Below are positions 17,612 through 25,817 of a stretch of DNA of 64,000 nucleotides, in pieces. How positions within the stretch are numbered: the stretch's first letter is position 1; each line of letters begins with the position of its first letter. Source of the DNA: Dokdonella sp. (GTDB lineage Bacteria; Pseudomonadota; Gammaproteobacteria; Xanthomonadales; Rhodanobacteraceae); contig NZ_JAHCAP010000019.1 in the NCBI RefSeq assembly GCF_019634815.1, forward strand, positions 1-64,000, written 5' to 3'. The notes under the pieces were generated by a model. The model was not told the origin of the DNA. It saw only the letters and a list, made by a program, of their open reading frames with translations, and did no database searches. Position numbers and translations under genes: made by a program.

Positions 17612-19138
17612 ATGAATCACCTCTGTCCACGCAACCGCCGTCGCGCGATCCCGCGCGTGTTGCCACTCGCCCTGTCCTCCACCCTGCTTGCCACGACGGG
17701 CCTGCTCGCGGCTGCCGCACGCACTGCGGACAACGGCTGGATTGGCCCGCGCAGCGATCCGGCACGACACCTCTTCACGCGCCTGCCATTGCCGCGCAGC
17801 GCGGCACCGCGGGCCACCCCGGCTGCCTTGCTGCCCGTGGCCAATTGCAACGACGACGGCGCGGGGAGCCTGCGCGCAACGGTTGCGGCGGCCGCCAGTG
17901 GCGACGAGATCGACCTGCGCCAATTGCAGTGCTCGAAGATCACCTTGAGCACCGGCGCGGTCGAGGTCGATGTCGACGATCTGGCCTTCCTCGGGCCGGG
18001 CCGTGACAGGCTCGTGATCGACGGCGGCAATCAGGATCGACTGTTCATCCACCCGCACGGCGGCAGACTCGGCTTCTTCGGGCTTACGCTTGCGAACGGT
18101 CGCAATCGCGCAACCGGTTTCGATGTCGCGGGCGGTGGTTGCGTGGCCTCGGGCGGCTACCTCTTCGTTGTCGATTCCAGCGTGCGCAACTGCTACGCCG
18201 GCGGCGAGGGCAGCTATGGCGGCGCGCTCTATGCCTATTCACTGACCCTGAGCAACAGTTCAGTCACCGGCAACCATGCCTATGGCACCCACGAGGCAGC
18301 CGGCACCGCCGCTTTCGGCGGCGCTGCCTTCGTTTACGCGCTCGACCTGTCAGCGAGCACGGTCAGTGGCAATCGCGCCGACCACCGTGTCAATCCCGGG
18401 TTTTCCAGCTACGACACCGGCGGCGCGATCGTGGCGGTGACCGGCGGCACGATCCGCGAATCGACGATCGACTCCAACACCAGCGGAGGTCGTGCCGGCG
18501 GCATCGCCAGCTTCAATCCGCTCACCGTCATCAACAGCACGATCTCGGGCAATCGAGCCCTCAGCGACATCGGCGGCGGCTTGTTCCTGCGCTGGCCCTC
18601 GACGCTCGAAATGGACAACAGCACGGTGACCGCGAACCAGGCAGCGTTCGATGGCGGCGGCATCTGGCTCAATGCGCCGGGCAGCCGCATCCGCAGCAGC
18701 ATCGTGTTCGGCAACTCCAGCGACCTTGGCAACGCCGACAATCGCTACGGCTTGCCCGGCACATTCGCGATCGATGGGGTGGCCAGCATCATCGGCTCCG
18801 CATCGGGACTGATCACGTTGCCGATCGATACGCTCGGCAGTGACCCCCTGCTGCGCCCGCTTGCCGCCAACGGCGGCCCTACGCGCACGCATGCGCTCGG
18901 CGCGGGCAGCCCCGCAATCGATGCCGGCAGCAATCCCGCGACGCTCGCAAACGACCAGCGTGGCAGCGGCTTCGTGCGTGTCCACGGCAGCGCCGCGGAC
19001 ATCGGTGCGTTCGAAGTCCAGCCGGCTGCGCCGAACGCCGCACTTGCGGTCCCGACCCTGTCACGGCTTGGCGCGGCGCTCATCGCGGGCCTGCTCGCAA
19101 TCGCAACGCTTTTTTGGCGCAAGCGCCGGCGGATATGA
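17612..19138 (+). CDS. Secreted beta-helix repeat protein with choice-of-anchor Q region and IPTL-CTERM sorting tail
   Basis: About 508 residues from ATG 17612 (ATG 17591 is an alternative). A signal-like hydrophobic stretch (VLPLALSSTLLATTGLLAAA) is followed by a polymorphic-outer-membrane-type parallel beta-helix with repeated S-x-x-x-G-N steps (NSSVTGNHA, ASTVSGNRA, NSTISGNRA, NSTVTANQA). The region NGGPTRTHALGAGSPAIDAG through SAADIGAFEVQ matches the choice-of-anchor Q pattern. The last ~29 residues (VPTLSRLGAALIAG, hydrophobic core, then WRKRRR) form an IPTL-CTERM signal, a proteobacterial tail expected to be processed by an exosortase-like protease. Likely cell-surface or matrix-associated. 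Ligand unknown. Confidence 0.85.
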   Translation: MNHLCPRNRRRAIPRVLPLALSSTLLATTGLLAAAARTADNGWIGPRSDPARHLFTRLPLPRSAAPRATPAALLPVANCNDDGAGSLRATVAAAASGDEIDLRQLQCSKITLSTGAVEVDVDDLAFLGPGRDRLVIDGGNQDRLFIHPHGGRLGFFGLTLANGRNRATGFDVAGGGCVASGGYLFVVDSSVRNCYAGGEGSYGGALYAYSLTLSNSSVTGNHAYGTHEAAGTAAFGGAAFVYALDLSASTVSGNRADHRVNPGFSSYDTGGAIVAVTGGTIRESTIDSNTSGGRAGGIASFNPLTVINSTISGNRALSDIGGGLFLRWPSTLEMDNSTVTANQAAFDGGGIWLNAPGSRIRSSIVFGNSSDLGNADNRYGLPGTFAIDGVASIIGSASGLITLPIDTLGSDPLLRPLAANGGPTRTHALGAGSPAIDAGSNPATLANDQRGSGFVRVHGSAADIGAFEVQPAAPNAALAVPTLSRLGAALIAGLLAIATLFWRKRRRI

Positions 19139-19415
19139 TCTTCGACGTCCAACGCGTCCCATGCCCTGTGCAAGGTCCGTCGGCTTTGCGTGTCAGCAAA
19201 GAAAGCGGGCTTGTGTTGCGCATGGAGCCTTCAAACGCGCCTTCAAACTCGTCTGGCGTTCGCCTATCGCCGCCATTGTCTCAAGCGAAAGCATCCAGCG
19301 GATCCAAATGACCATTGCTTGCAGCTTTGACCGACTGTAGAACCCGTCGCTGCCATTCTTCGCATCGCACCGCTTGTTTGGTCGATCTCGCTGGCAGGTG
19401 CGCGGTGCGCGCTCC

Positions 19416-19532
19416 GGGGCCAGCTTCGCTCGCGCTGCGCTGTCCAGAATCGCTCCCGGCGATTCTGTCGAACCAAGGTCCAAACCGTCGTTTCCCCAGC
19501 CAGAAACGACAAACCCCGCTGGCGCGGGGTCG
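19416..19532 (-). repeat. tRNA-Gln-adjacent repeat, copy 1
   Basis: Begins GGGGCCAGC and ends with a GC-rich core followed by GTCGGCG. It contains the hairpin 19446-19466 (8-bp stem, loop TCCCG) and a one-sided copy (19494-19530) of the terminator arm found beside tRNA-Gln. It aligns with copy 2 at 19598-19702, with substitutions concentrated in paired positions. Confidence 0.75.
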
Positions 19533-19597
19533 GCGTCATGTTGCGACAAGATCGGGGACCAGGATTGCTCGCCCCATCCATGGGGCTCGCCCCTCTC

Positions 19598-19702
19598 GGG
19601 GCCAGCCTGCGGCTGTCCAAATTCGCTCCCGGCGAATTTGTCGAACGGGTCCGAACCGTCGTTGCCCCAGCCAGAAACGACAAACCCCGCTGGCGCGGGG
19701 TC
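19598..19702 (-). repeat. tRNA-Gln-adjacent repeat, copy 2
   Basis: Second copy of the unit at 19416-19532. Its internal hairpin (19619-19639, 8-bp stem, same TCCCG loop) differs from copy 1 at two base pairs, and both are compensated on the opposite arm. Its right end merges into the large terminator palindrome next to tRNA-Gln. Orientation is given for the tRNA transcript. Confidence 0.75.
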
Positions 19703-19720
19703 TGTCGTTTCTGGCTGGGG
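19665..19720 (-). terminator. 26-bp terminator palindrome overlapping the 3' end of tRNA-Gln
   Basis: Two 26-nt arms (19665-19690 and 19695-19720) pair at 25 of 26 positions around the 4-nt loop TGGC. The right arm contains the tRNA 3' end including CCA (19712-19720), so tRNA 3' end and terminator are mutually exclusive folds of the same transcript. Read on the minus strand, the stem is followed by no long T-run. Confidence 0.7.
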
Positions 19721-19785
19721 GACTAGGATTCGAACCTAGATAAACGGAGTCAGAGTCCGTTGTCCTACCGTTAGACGATCCCCCA
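19712..19785 (-). tRNA. tRNA-Gln (anticodon CTG)
   Basis: A complete 74-nt cloverleaf. The acceptor stem TGGGGGA pairs with TCCCCCA, the D-loop carries TAACGGTAGG, the anticodon stem ACGGA/TCCGT encloses loop CTCTGAC with anticodon CTG (glutamine), the T-arm holds GGTTCGAATCC, and the CCA end is encoded. It starts 35 nt after the rpsI stop on the same strand with no obvious promoter in that gap, so it may be processed from a rplM-rpsI-tRNA transcript. Confidence 0.96.
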
Positions 19786-19820
19786 ACAAACCGGGCGACG
19801 CGAGCCGGAAGGATCCAGCG

Positions 19821-20213
19821 TCAGCGCTTGGAGTACTGGGTGGCGCGGCGGGCCTTGTGCAAACCGACCTTCTTGCGCTCGACTTCGCGTGCGTCACGCG
19901 TCATGAAGCCGGCCTTGCGCAGCGGGGTCTTGAGCGATTCGTCGTACTCGACCAGCGCGCGGGCGATGCCGAGGCGGATCGCACCGGCCTGACCGGTCAT
20001 GCCGCCGCCTTCGACCGTCACCAACACGTCGAACTTGTCCTGACTCTGGGTCAGCTCAAGCGGCTGGCGCACGATCATGCGCGAGGTCTGGCGACCGAAG
20101 AAATCGTCGAGCGCCTTTCCATTCACGGTGATCGCACCGCTGCCTTTGCGCAGGAACACGCGTGCTGCGGAGGACTTGCGACGACCGGTGCCGTAGTTCT
20201 GCTGGATTGCCAT
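19821..20213 (-). CDS. rpsI: 30S ribosomal protein S9
   Basis: 130 residues, the standard bacterial S9 length. Recognisable by [20 protein letters not shown] at the N-terminus, [19 protein letters not shown] in the middle and the invariant YSKR C-terminal tail that contacts P-site tRNA. It lies downstream of rplM, as in nearly all bacteria, separated by 63 nt containing a perfect hairpin. Confidence 0.98.
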   Translation of the reverse strand: MAIQQNYGTGRRKSSAARVFLRKGSGAITVNGKALDDFFGRQTSRMIVRQPLELTQSQDKFDVLVTVEGGGMTGQAGAIRLGIARALVEYDESLKTPLRKAGFMTRDAREVERKKVGLHKARRATQYSKR

Positions 20214-20242
20214 GTCAGTGTCTGCTGTTTATTGAAGTGTCC

Positions 20243-20261
20243 GCGCCCGCAACGCGGGCGC
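20243..20261 (-). promoter_or_regulatory. Intercistronic hairpin between rplM and rpsI
   Basis: A perfect 8-bp GC-only stem with a 3-nt loop lies between the rplM stop and the rpsI start. There is no T-run after it on the minus strand, so it is more likely an RNA-stability or attenuation element than a terminator. Confidence 0.45.
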
Positions 20262-20276
20262 AGGCGAAAAATCGGA

Positions 20277-20711
20277 TCAGGCCTTGATGTCGAGCGTCTG
20301 CGGCTGCTGGGCAGCATGCGGATGATTCGGACCGGCATAGACCTTGAGCTTGCGATACATCGCGCGGCCCAGCGGATTCTTGGGCAGCATGCCCTTGACG
20401 CCGATCTCGATCACGCGCTCGGGATGACGCGCGAGCATGTCCTTGAGCGGCGTGGTCTTGAGATTGCCGATGTAGCCGGTGAAGCGATGATAATTCTTGT
20501 CATCGAGCTTCTTGCCGGTGACGGCGATCTTCTCCGCATTGATCACGACCAGGTAATCGCCGGTATCGACGTGCGGGGTGTAGATCGTCTTGTGCTTGCC
20601 GCGCAGGCGGTGGGCCAGCTCGGCACACAGGCGACCCAGCGTCTTGCCGCTGGCATCAACCAGGTACCAATCGCGTTTGACGCCGTCTGCCTTGGCGCTG
20701 ATCGTGTTCAT
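20277..20711 (-). CDS. rplM: 50S ribosomal protein L13
   Basis: 144 residues from ATG 20711 ([20 protein letters not shown]). Family signatures include [51 protein letters not shown] and [21 protein letters not shown]. It heads the rplM-rpsI operon and is divergent from coq7; the 210-nt space between them should hold its promoter and any L13 autoregulatory leader. Confidence 0.98.
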   Translation of the reverse strand: MNTISAKADGVKRDWYLVDASGKTLGRLCAELAHRLRGKHKTIYTPHVDTGDYLVVINAEKIAVTGKKLDDKNYHRFTGYIGNLKTTPLKDMLARHPERVIEIGVKGMLPKNPLGRAMYRKLKVYAGPNHPHAAQQPQTLDIKA

Positions 20712-20921
20712 ATCCGTAGTACTCTGCTGGGCCCGGGAAAACCGGGGCACTCGAAAACGAGGGCGCGGGAGGATAGCCGAAGCATCCAGACACCGCAACC
20801 GGTGAACCTTGCGTTGTGAACCGCGGATGATAGCACGAATGAAGCGTTTGCCCATGCCCCGACCTGCCAGGAATCCCCGAACCTGGCCAGCCCCGACCGT
20901 TTCCACAGCGGAAAACGCATC

Positions 20922-21566
20922 ATGATCGAACGTCGCCACTCGCCAATGGACCGGCTGCTGATCGAGGCGGAGCGGGCGCTCGGGTCGATCTTCGTGGCGG
21001 CGCCACCCACACGTGAGTCCTCGCCGGCAGCCGCAATTGCCGACCCAACCTTCGACGACGCCGAGCGGCGCCATGCTGCCGGGCTGATGCGCATCAACCA
21101 CGTCGGCGAGGTCTGCGCGCAGGCGCTGTATTTCGGACAGGCCAGCGTTGCGCGTGAAGCAAGCCTGCGCCGTCACCTGCTCGAAGCCGCCGCCGAGGAA
21201 AGCGACCACCTGGGCTGGTGCGGCCAGCGCCTGCAAGAGCTGGGCAGCCGCCCCAGCCTGTTCAATCCGTTCTGGTATGCGGGCGCCTGGCTGATCGGCG
21301 CCGGCGCCGGCCTGGTTGGCGACCGCCTGAGCCTGGGCTTCGTGGTCGAAACCGAACGCCAGGTCGAGGCCCATCTGGGCGAACACCTGCAATCCTTGCC
21401 GTCGGGCGACTTGCGCAGCCGCGCGATCGTGCGGCGCATGCAAGCCGACGAGGCGCGTCACGCACAGGCTGCGCGCGCGAAAGGTGGTGTCGAGTTGCCG
21501 CCGCCTTTGCCCATGCTGATGCGCCTGGCTTCGGCCTTCATGAAGAAGGTCGCTTACCGCCTTTGA
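20922..21566 (+). CDS. coq7: 3-demethoxyubiquinol 3-hydroxylase (Coq7)
   Basis: Carboxylate-bridged di-iron monooxygenase that performs a late ring hydroxylation in ubiquinone biosynthesis. 214 residues from ATG 20922. The di-iron ligands appear in the expected order: [13 protein letters not shown] (Glu), EESDHLGW (Glu..His), [12 protein letters not shown] (Glu) and MQADEARHA (Glu..His). Peripheral membrane association is typical. Divergent from rplM. The window also carries ubiE, another ubiquinone-pathway enzyme, at 39.5 kb. Confidence 0.94.
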   Translation: MIERRHSPMDRLLIEAERALGSIFVAAPPTRESSPAAAIADPTFDDAERRHAAGLMRINHVGEVCAQALYFGQASVAREASLRRHLLEAAAEESDHLGWCGQRLQELGSRPSLFNPFWYAGAWLIGAGAGLVGDRLSLGFVVETERQVEAHLGEHLQSLPSGDLRSRAIVRRMQADEARHAQAARAKGGVELPPPLPMLMRLASAFMKKVAYRL

Positions 21567-21604
21567 ACGGGGCCGCGTGGATCTCGTCGCGGCAGCCCGC
21601 GCGC

Positions 21605-22390
21605 TCAGGTCAGGTTGCGCCCGTGGAACAGCTCTTCGATCTCGCGCCGCAGCAGCTGCTCGATGCGCTGGCGGTCCTTGAATGACAGATCGTCGGCGTG
21701 CGCCTCGAACAGATAGGTGTCGAGGTCGAACTCCTTCACGTGCATCTTGGTGTGGAACATGTTTTCCTGATACACGTTGACGTCGAACATCTCGTATTTC
21801 TGGCGGATGTGTTTGGCCAGATAGTCTTGGATCGAATTGATCTTGTGGTCGATGTAGTGCTTGCGCCCCTTCACGTCACGGGTGAATCCGCGCACGCGGT
21901 AGTCCATCGTCACGATGTCCGACTCGAAGCTGTCGATCAGGTAATTGAGCGCCTTGAGCGGCGAAATCACGCCGCAGGTGGCCACGTCGATGTCGGCACG
22001 AAAGGTCGCAATGCCGTTGTGCGGATGCGTTTCCGGATAGGTATGGACGGTGATGTGGCTCTTGTCCAGATGCGCGACCACGGCATCGGAAATCATGTCC
22101 TTGCCGAGCTTTTCGACGATCGGATGCTCGGAAATCAGGATCGTCACCGAGGCGCCCTGCGGGTCGTAATCCTGCCGCGCGATGTTGAGGATGTTGGCGC
22201 CGATGATCTCGGCCACGTCGGACAGGATCTGGGTGAGGCGATCGGCGTCGTATTGCTCGTCGATGTACTCGATGTAGCGCCCGCGCTGCTGCTCCGACAC
22301 TGCATAGCAAATGTCGTAGATGTTGAAGCTCAGCGCCTTGGTGAGGTTGTTGAAGCCCTGCAATTGCAGGCGGGGAATCGGCTTGACCAC
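21605..22390 (-). CDS. speD: S-adenosylmethionine decarboxylase proenzyme
   Basis: Makes decarboxylated SAM for spermidine synthesis. 261 residues, E. coli-type class. GTG 22390 ([15 protein letters not shown]) is chosen because GAGGT lies 7 nt upstream and homologues begin the same way. The self-cleavage serine that becomes the pyruvoyl group is in [31 protein letters not shown] and [16 protein letters not shown] are further signatures. Divergent from the Clp-like regulator, an arrangement shared with Xanthomonas and, for vfr, Pseudomonas. Confidence 0.96.
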   Translation of the reverse strand: MVKPIPRLQLQGFNNLTKALSFNIYDICYAVSEQQRGRYIEYIDEQYDADRLTQILSDVAEIIGANILNIARQDYDPQGASVTILISEHPIVEKLGKDMISDAVVAHLDKSHITVHTYPETHPHNGIATFRADIDVATCGVISPLKALNYLIDSFESDIVTMDYRVRGFTRDVKGRKHYIDHKINSIQDYLAKHIRQKYEMFDVNVYQENMFHTKMHVKEFDLDTYLFEAHADDLSFKDRQRIEQLLRREIEELFHGRNLT

Positions 22391-22622
22391 GGCGCATACC
22401 TCGGCAACGGAAAACGTCCGGTGTGGATCCCGGGGGCGCGGATTATGGGCCATGCGTGCCCGCGATGAAACCGCGGCCGATGGCCACGGCGGCGCGGACC
22501 TGCTGCTACCGCCTTGGCAATTTGCAATACTATGAGCCACTTGCCCGTGGCGGGCCTGCGTGGCACCCGATGCCTGCGCACTCCACCCCGGATTCATCCG
22601 CTTGCAATGCGTAGGGGTCTGC

Positions 22623-23336
22623 GTGGAATCCCAAACCAAGATCGCCGATTTCCGCTACAACCTGCAGCGCGAGGTCAACCGCGTGCAGGCCCCGGAGATG
22701 CTGGTGCCCGACCGCGCGGCAATGGAGCGCTTCCTCGGCGCCTGCCATCGGCGTCGCTACCCGAGCAAGACCGCGATCATCCGTCCCGGGGACTCGGCCA
22801 ACATCCTCTACTACGTGATCGACGGCTCGCTGACGGTCTCGTCCGAGGACGAGGAAGGCAACGAGCTGATCCTCGCCTACCTCAATCGCGGCGAGTTCAT
22901 CGGCGAAATGGGCCTGTTCGTGGAAACGCCACGGCGCGAGGTGATGGTGCGTACGCGCACACCCTGCGAATTGTCCGAGATCAGCTACGAACGCCTGTTT
23001 GCGCTGTTCGAAGGCCCGCTGCGCGAGGAATGCCCGAAGGTCCTCTTCGCAATCGGCTCGCAACTCACCAACCGCCTGCTGCACACCTCGCGCAAGGTCA
23101 GCCGGCTCGCCTTCATGGATGTCACCGGACGCGTCGCCAAGACCCTGCTCGACCTCATCGACGAGCCCGACGCGATGACCCATCCGCGTGGCAAGCAGAT
23201 CCGCATCTCGCGCCAGGAAATCAGCCGCATCGTCGGCTGCTCGCGTGAAATGGTCGGGCGCGTGCTCAAGCAGCTCGAGGAGCAAGGCATGATCAGCGTC
23301 AGCGGCAAGACCATCGTCGTGCTCGGTTCGCGCTGA
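22623..23336 (+). CDS. clp: Clp-like CRP/FNR-family global regulator
   Basis: 237-residue transcription factor from GTG 22623 (AGGGG 6 nt upstream). The N-terminal cyclic-nucleotide-binding fold runs from [16 protein letters not shown] through [24 protein letters not shown]. The long dimer helix follows, then a winged helix-turn-helix with the recognition segment [30 protein letters not shown]. It resembles Xanthomonas Clp, whose DNA binding is inhibited by c-di-GMP through the same GEMGLF[VI]E region. With three GGDEF proteins in this window, c-di-GMP control is plausible but not shown. cAMP binding cannot be excluded. Confidence 0.9.
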   Translation: MESQTKIADFRYNLQREVNRVQAPEMLVPDRAAMERFLGACHRRRYPSKTAIIRPGDSANILYYVIDGSLTVSSEDEEGNELILAYLNRGEFIGEMGLFVETPRREVMVRTRTPCELSEISYERLFALFEGPLREECPKVLFAIGSQLTNRLLHTSRKVSRLAFMDVTGRVAKTLLDLIDEPDAMTHPRGKQIRISRQEISRIVGCSREMVGRVLKQLEEQGMISVSGKTIVVLGSR

Positions 23337-23389
23337 GCGCGGCGCAAGGCCCGCAGCACAGGCTGGCGCTGGCGAAATTCCGGCACCCC

Positions 23390-24076
23390 ATGAGCCGCAA
23401 TCTGCCCGCCCGCCGCGCCGAAGATCAGGAGCGCGGCGACGCGCGCCTGATCCGCACGATTCTCGATATCGCCGGGCGCATACCCCCGACGGACAGAGTC
23501 GCCAGTGACGAACCGGCGCAGAGAGCCCGTGCGATCGCAGTCGTGGCCCAGCGCAAGGCTGCGCTTGCGGCGGGCGGCCTGGCCTTGCCTCCCGGTGCGC
23601 TGGGCTGGCTGACGATCCTGCCCGAACTGTCGGTGATCTGGACCGTCCAGCGCCAGATGGTCGCCGACATCGCCGGCGTCTACGGCCAGAGCGCGGGACT
23701 GACCCGCTCGCACATGCTCTACTGCCTGTTCCGCCATGCCGCCGCACAGGCAGTGCGCGATCTCGCCGTGCAGGTCGGCGCTCGCCTGCTGATCCAGGAC
23801 GTTCCGCTGCGAGCACTCGAGCGCGTTGCTGCCCTGATTAGCGTGCGCCTGTCGCAGCGCCTCGTCGCGCGCGGTCTCTCGCGCTGGTTGCCGGTCGCAG
23901 GCGCGGTCGGCGTCGGCGCCTACGCCTGGTACGACACGGCCCAGGTGGCACGGACTGCCATGGCCCTGTTCGCGGGCGAGCCGCTGCCCGACACGCGGCG
24001 CGCGCGCCGGTTCACGCAAGGCAAGCGCGCCGACCTCGGCCCTGAGACTCCTCACGGTGATGGTTCAAATGGTTGA
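23390..24076 (+). CDS. EcsC-family protein
   Basis: 228 residues from ATG 23390. The central hydrophobic part with PPGALGWLTILPELSVIWTVQRQMVADIAGVYG, followed by AQAVRDLAVQVGARLLI and LPVAGAVGVGAYAWYDTAQVARTA, is typical of the EcsC family (PF12787 type), named after a Bacillus ABC-transporter-associated protein; biochemical function unknown. Likely membrane-associated. 53 nt after the Clp-like gene on the same strand, possibly cotranscribed. Confidence 0.8.
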   Translation: MSRNLPARRAEDQERGDARLIRTILDIAGRIPPTDRVASDEPAQRARAIAVVAQRKAALAAGGLALPPGALGWLTILPELSVIWTVQRQMVADIAGVYGQSAGLTRSHMLYCLFRHAAAQAVRDLAVQVGARLLIQDVPLRALERVAALISVRLSQRLVARGLSRWLPVAGAVGVGAYAWYDTAQVARTAMALFAGEPLPDTRRARRFTQGKRADLGPETPHGDGSNG

Positions 24077-24164
24077 TGTTGCTGGATTTGTCGTCATCGC
24101 GATCGACCAGATCGAGACCCGCACAATTAACGGCAAGCCAAGGTCGGCCTGTTAAAGTAGGCCC

Positions 24165-25766
24165 ATGTATCTTGAGCATTACGGGCTGCGCGAGGCGCCG
24201 TTCTCGATCACGCCCGACCCGCGCTACGTCTTTCTATCCGATCGCCATCGGGATGCGCTCGCACATCTGCTGTATGGCATCGGCAAGGGCGGCAGCGGCG
24301 GCTTCGTGCAGCTGACCGGCGAAGTCGGCACCGGCAAGACCACCCTGTGCCGCCTGCTGCTGGAGCAGTTGCCCGAAAACACCTGTGTCGCCCTCGTGCT
24401 CAATCCGAAATTGTCGCCGGTCGAATTGGTCGAGACCGTTTGCGAGGAACTCAAGCTCGGGATCGACGGCAAGCGCGGCAGTCTCAAGGCGCTCACCGAC
24501 ACACTCAACATCTTTCTGCTCGACGCCTACGCGCAGGGCCTGCGCGTCGTGCTGATCATTGATGAAGCACAGAACCTGTCGACCGAATCGCTGGAGCAGG
24601 TGCGCTTGCTCACCAACCTCGAAACACCAACACAAAAGCTGCTGCAAATCATCCTGCTCGGCCAACCCGAGTTGCGCGAGGTGCTGGAAAAGCCCGAGCT
24701 TCGCCAGCTCGCCCAGCGCATTACCGCGCGTTATCACCTCACACCACTGGACGCGAGCGAGACCGAAGCCTACGTGCGCCACCGCATGGCCGTTGCGGGC
24801 TGCACGCGCCAGCCGTTCACGCGGTTGGGTCTGAAAGCGCTGTATCGCCGCTCGGGCGGCGTGCCACGCCTGATCAACATCATTGCCGACCGTGCCCTGA
24901 TGGCCGGTTTCGCACGCGATCAGGACAGCCTGGGCGAGCGTCTGGTTGACCGTGCCGCCGACGAAACCCTGCCCGGACACGCACGCTACTGGCTGCGTCG
25001 CCACGGCGCCTGGGCCGCGCTGGTCGTGGTGGCGCTGGTCGCTGCTGCCGGCACCTGGGCCTGGCAGCATCGCGCTGCGCCACCGCCTGCCTTCGTCGAC
25101 GAACCCAAACCGGAGGCAACCGCCACCGGCGCTGGTGACGAGGAAGGCGAGCGACTGCGCGCGGCGCTCGCTGCCGCACCGGATACCGCCTTGATCGCCT
25201 ACACCCAGCTGCTCGCGCGCTGGCATGTCGATGCCGAACAGATTTCCGTGCGCGACGCGGCCCGTTGCCCCGCGCTGATCGCGCCCGGGCTTGCCTGTCT
25301 GCGCGGTCACGCCTCGCTCGAACAATTGGCGCGCTTCGACCGGCCCTTGCTGCTGCTGTTCGGCAAGGCACCGCACGAAATGCCCGCGGTGCTGCAGGGC
25401 GTGGGCAAGGAGCGCGTGCGGATCGACCTTTCCGGTCAACGCTACAGCCCGAGCCGCGAAGCCCTTGCAAGTCTCTGGGATGGTGATTTCAGCGTGCTCT
25501 GGCGTGTGCCTGCAAACATGCCGGCGCGGCTGGACCGCGGCGCCTCCGGCCCCGGGGTGGATTGGGCACTCAACCGCCTCAAGAGCTTCGATGGCGGCGA
25601 CGGCGCCAGCCCCGGCGCGAACTTCGATGCCGCCATGCAAGCTCGCGTGGAGAAGCTGCAGCAGGCCTACGGCATCCGCGCCGATGGCATCATCGGTCCG
25701 GAAACTCTGTTCGCCCTGTCGGCGCTCGACGATGACGGGCCGCATCTGTCGCGCACGATGGACTGA
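24165..25766 (+). CDS. gspA: GspA/ExeA-like AAA ATPase with peptidoglycan-binding C-terminus
   Basis: 533 residues. The cytoplasmic AAA domain starts YLEHYGLREAPFSITPDPRY, with Walker A TGEVGTGKTT (51-60), Walker B VLIIDEAQ (129-136) and a C-terminal lid RRSGGVPRLINIIADRAL. One membrane span (~280-300) leads to a periplasmic region ending in a PG-binding-1-type module (ARVEKLQQAYGIRADGIIGPETL). In Aeromonas, ExeA binds peptidoglycan and with ExeB helps assemble the type II secretin. The gspB-like gene follows 51 nt later. No other type II secretion gene is in the window, so the partner machine is elsewhere. Confidence 0.92.
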   Translation: MYLEHYGLREAPFSITPDPRYVFLSDRHRDALAHLLYGIGKGGSGGFVQLTGEVGTGKTTLCRLLLEQLPENTCVALVLNPKLSPVELVETVCEELKLGIDGKRGSLKALTDTLNIFLLDAYAQGLRVVLIIDEAQNLSTESLEQVRLLTNLETPTQKLLQIILLGQPELREVLEKPELRQLAQRITARYHLTPLDASETEAYVRHRMAVAGCTRQPFTRLGLKALYRRSGGVPRLINIIADRALMAGFARDQDSLGERLVDRAADETLPGHARYWLRRHGAWAALVVVALVAAAGTWAWQHRAAPPPAFVDEPKPEATATGAGDEEGERLRAALAAAPDTALIAYTQLLARWHVDAEQISVRDAARCPALIAPGLACLRGHASLEQLARFDRPLLLLFGKAPHEMPAVLQGVGKERVRIDLSGQRYSPSREALASLWDGDFSVLWRVPANMPARLDRGASGPGVDWALNRLKSFDGGDGASPGANFDAAMQARVEKLQQAYGIRADGIIGPETLFALSALDDDGPHLSRTMD

Positions 25767-25817
25767 GCCTCGCCCCGACGCGCCACGCCGACACACCGCA
25801 CCCGATCCGGATTCCGC

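Larger units (their letters stand above)
19139..19711. other. 573-nt non-coding tract before tRNA-Gln
   Basis: No credible gene. The first ~270 nt (19139-19415) show no clear structure apart from a near-repeat CTTCAAAC(G/T)CG around 19230-19255. The rest is two degenerate copies of a ~105-115 nt unit (annotated separately) with strong hairpins. Minus-strand frames here are open, but their translations have biased composition and no domain. Transcription from rplM-rpsI-tRNA-Gln would enter this tract from the right. Confidence 0.7.

Noticed and set aside
19193-19549. 118-codon minus-strand frame in the non-coding tract
   Set aside because: It begins inside repeat copy 1, has no domain and no ribosome site. 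It might be a remnant of something spread in this group, but I cannot support a gene.
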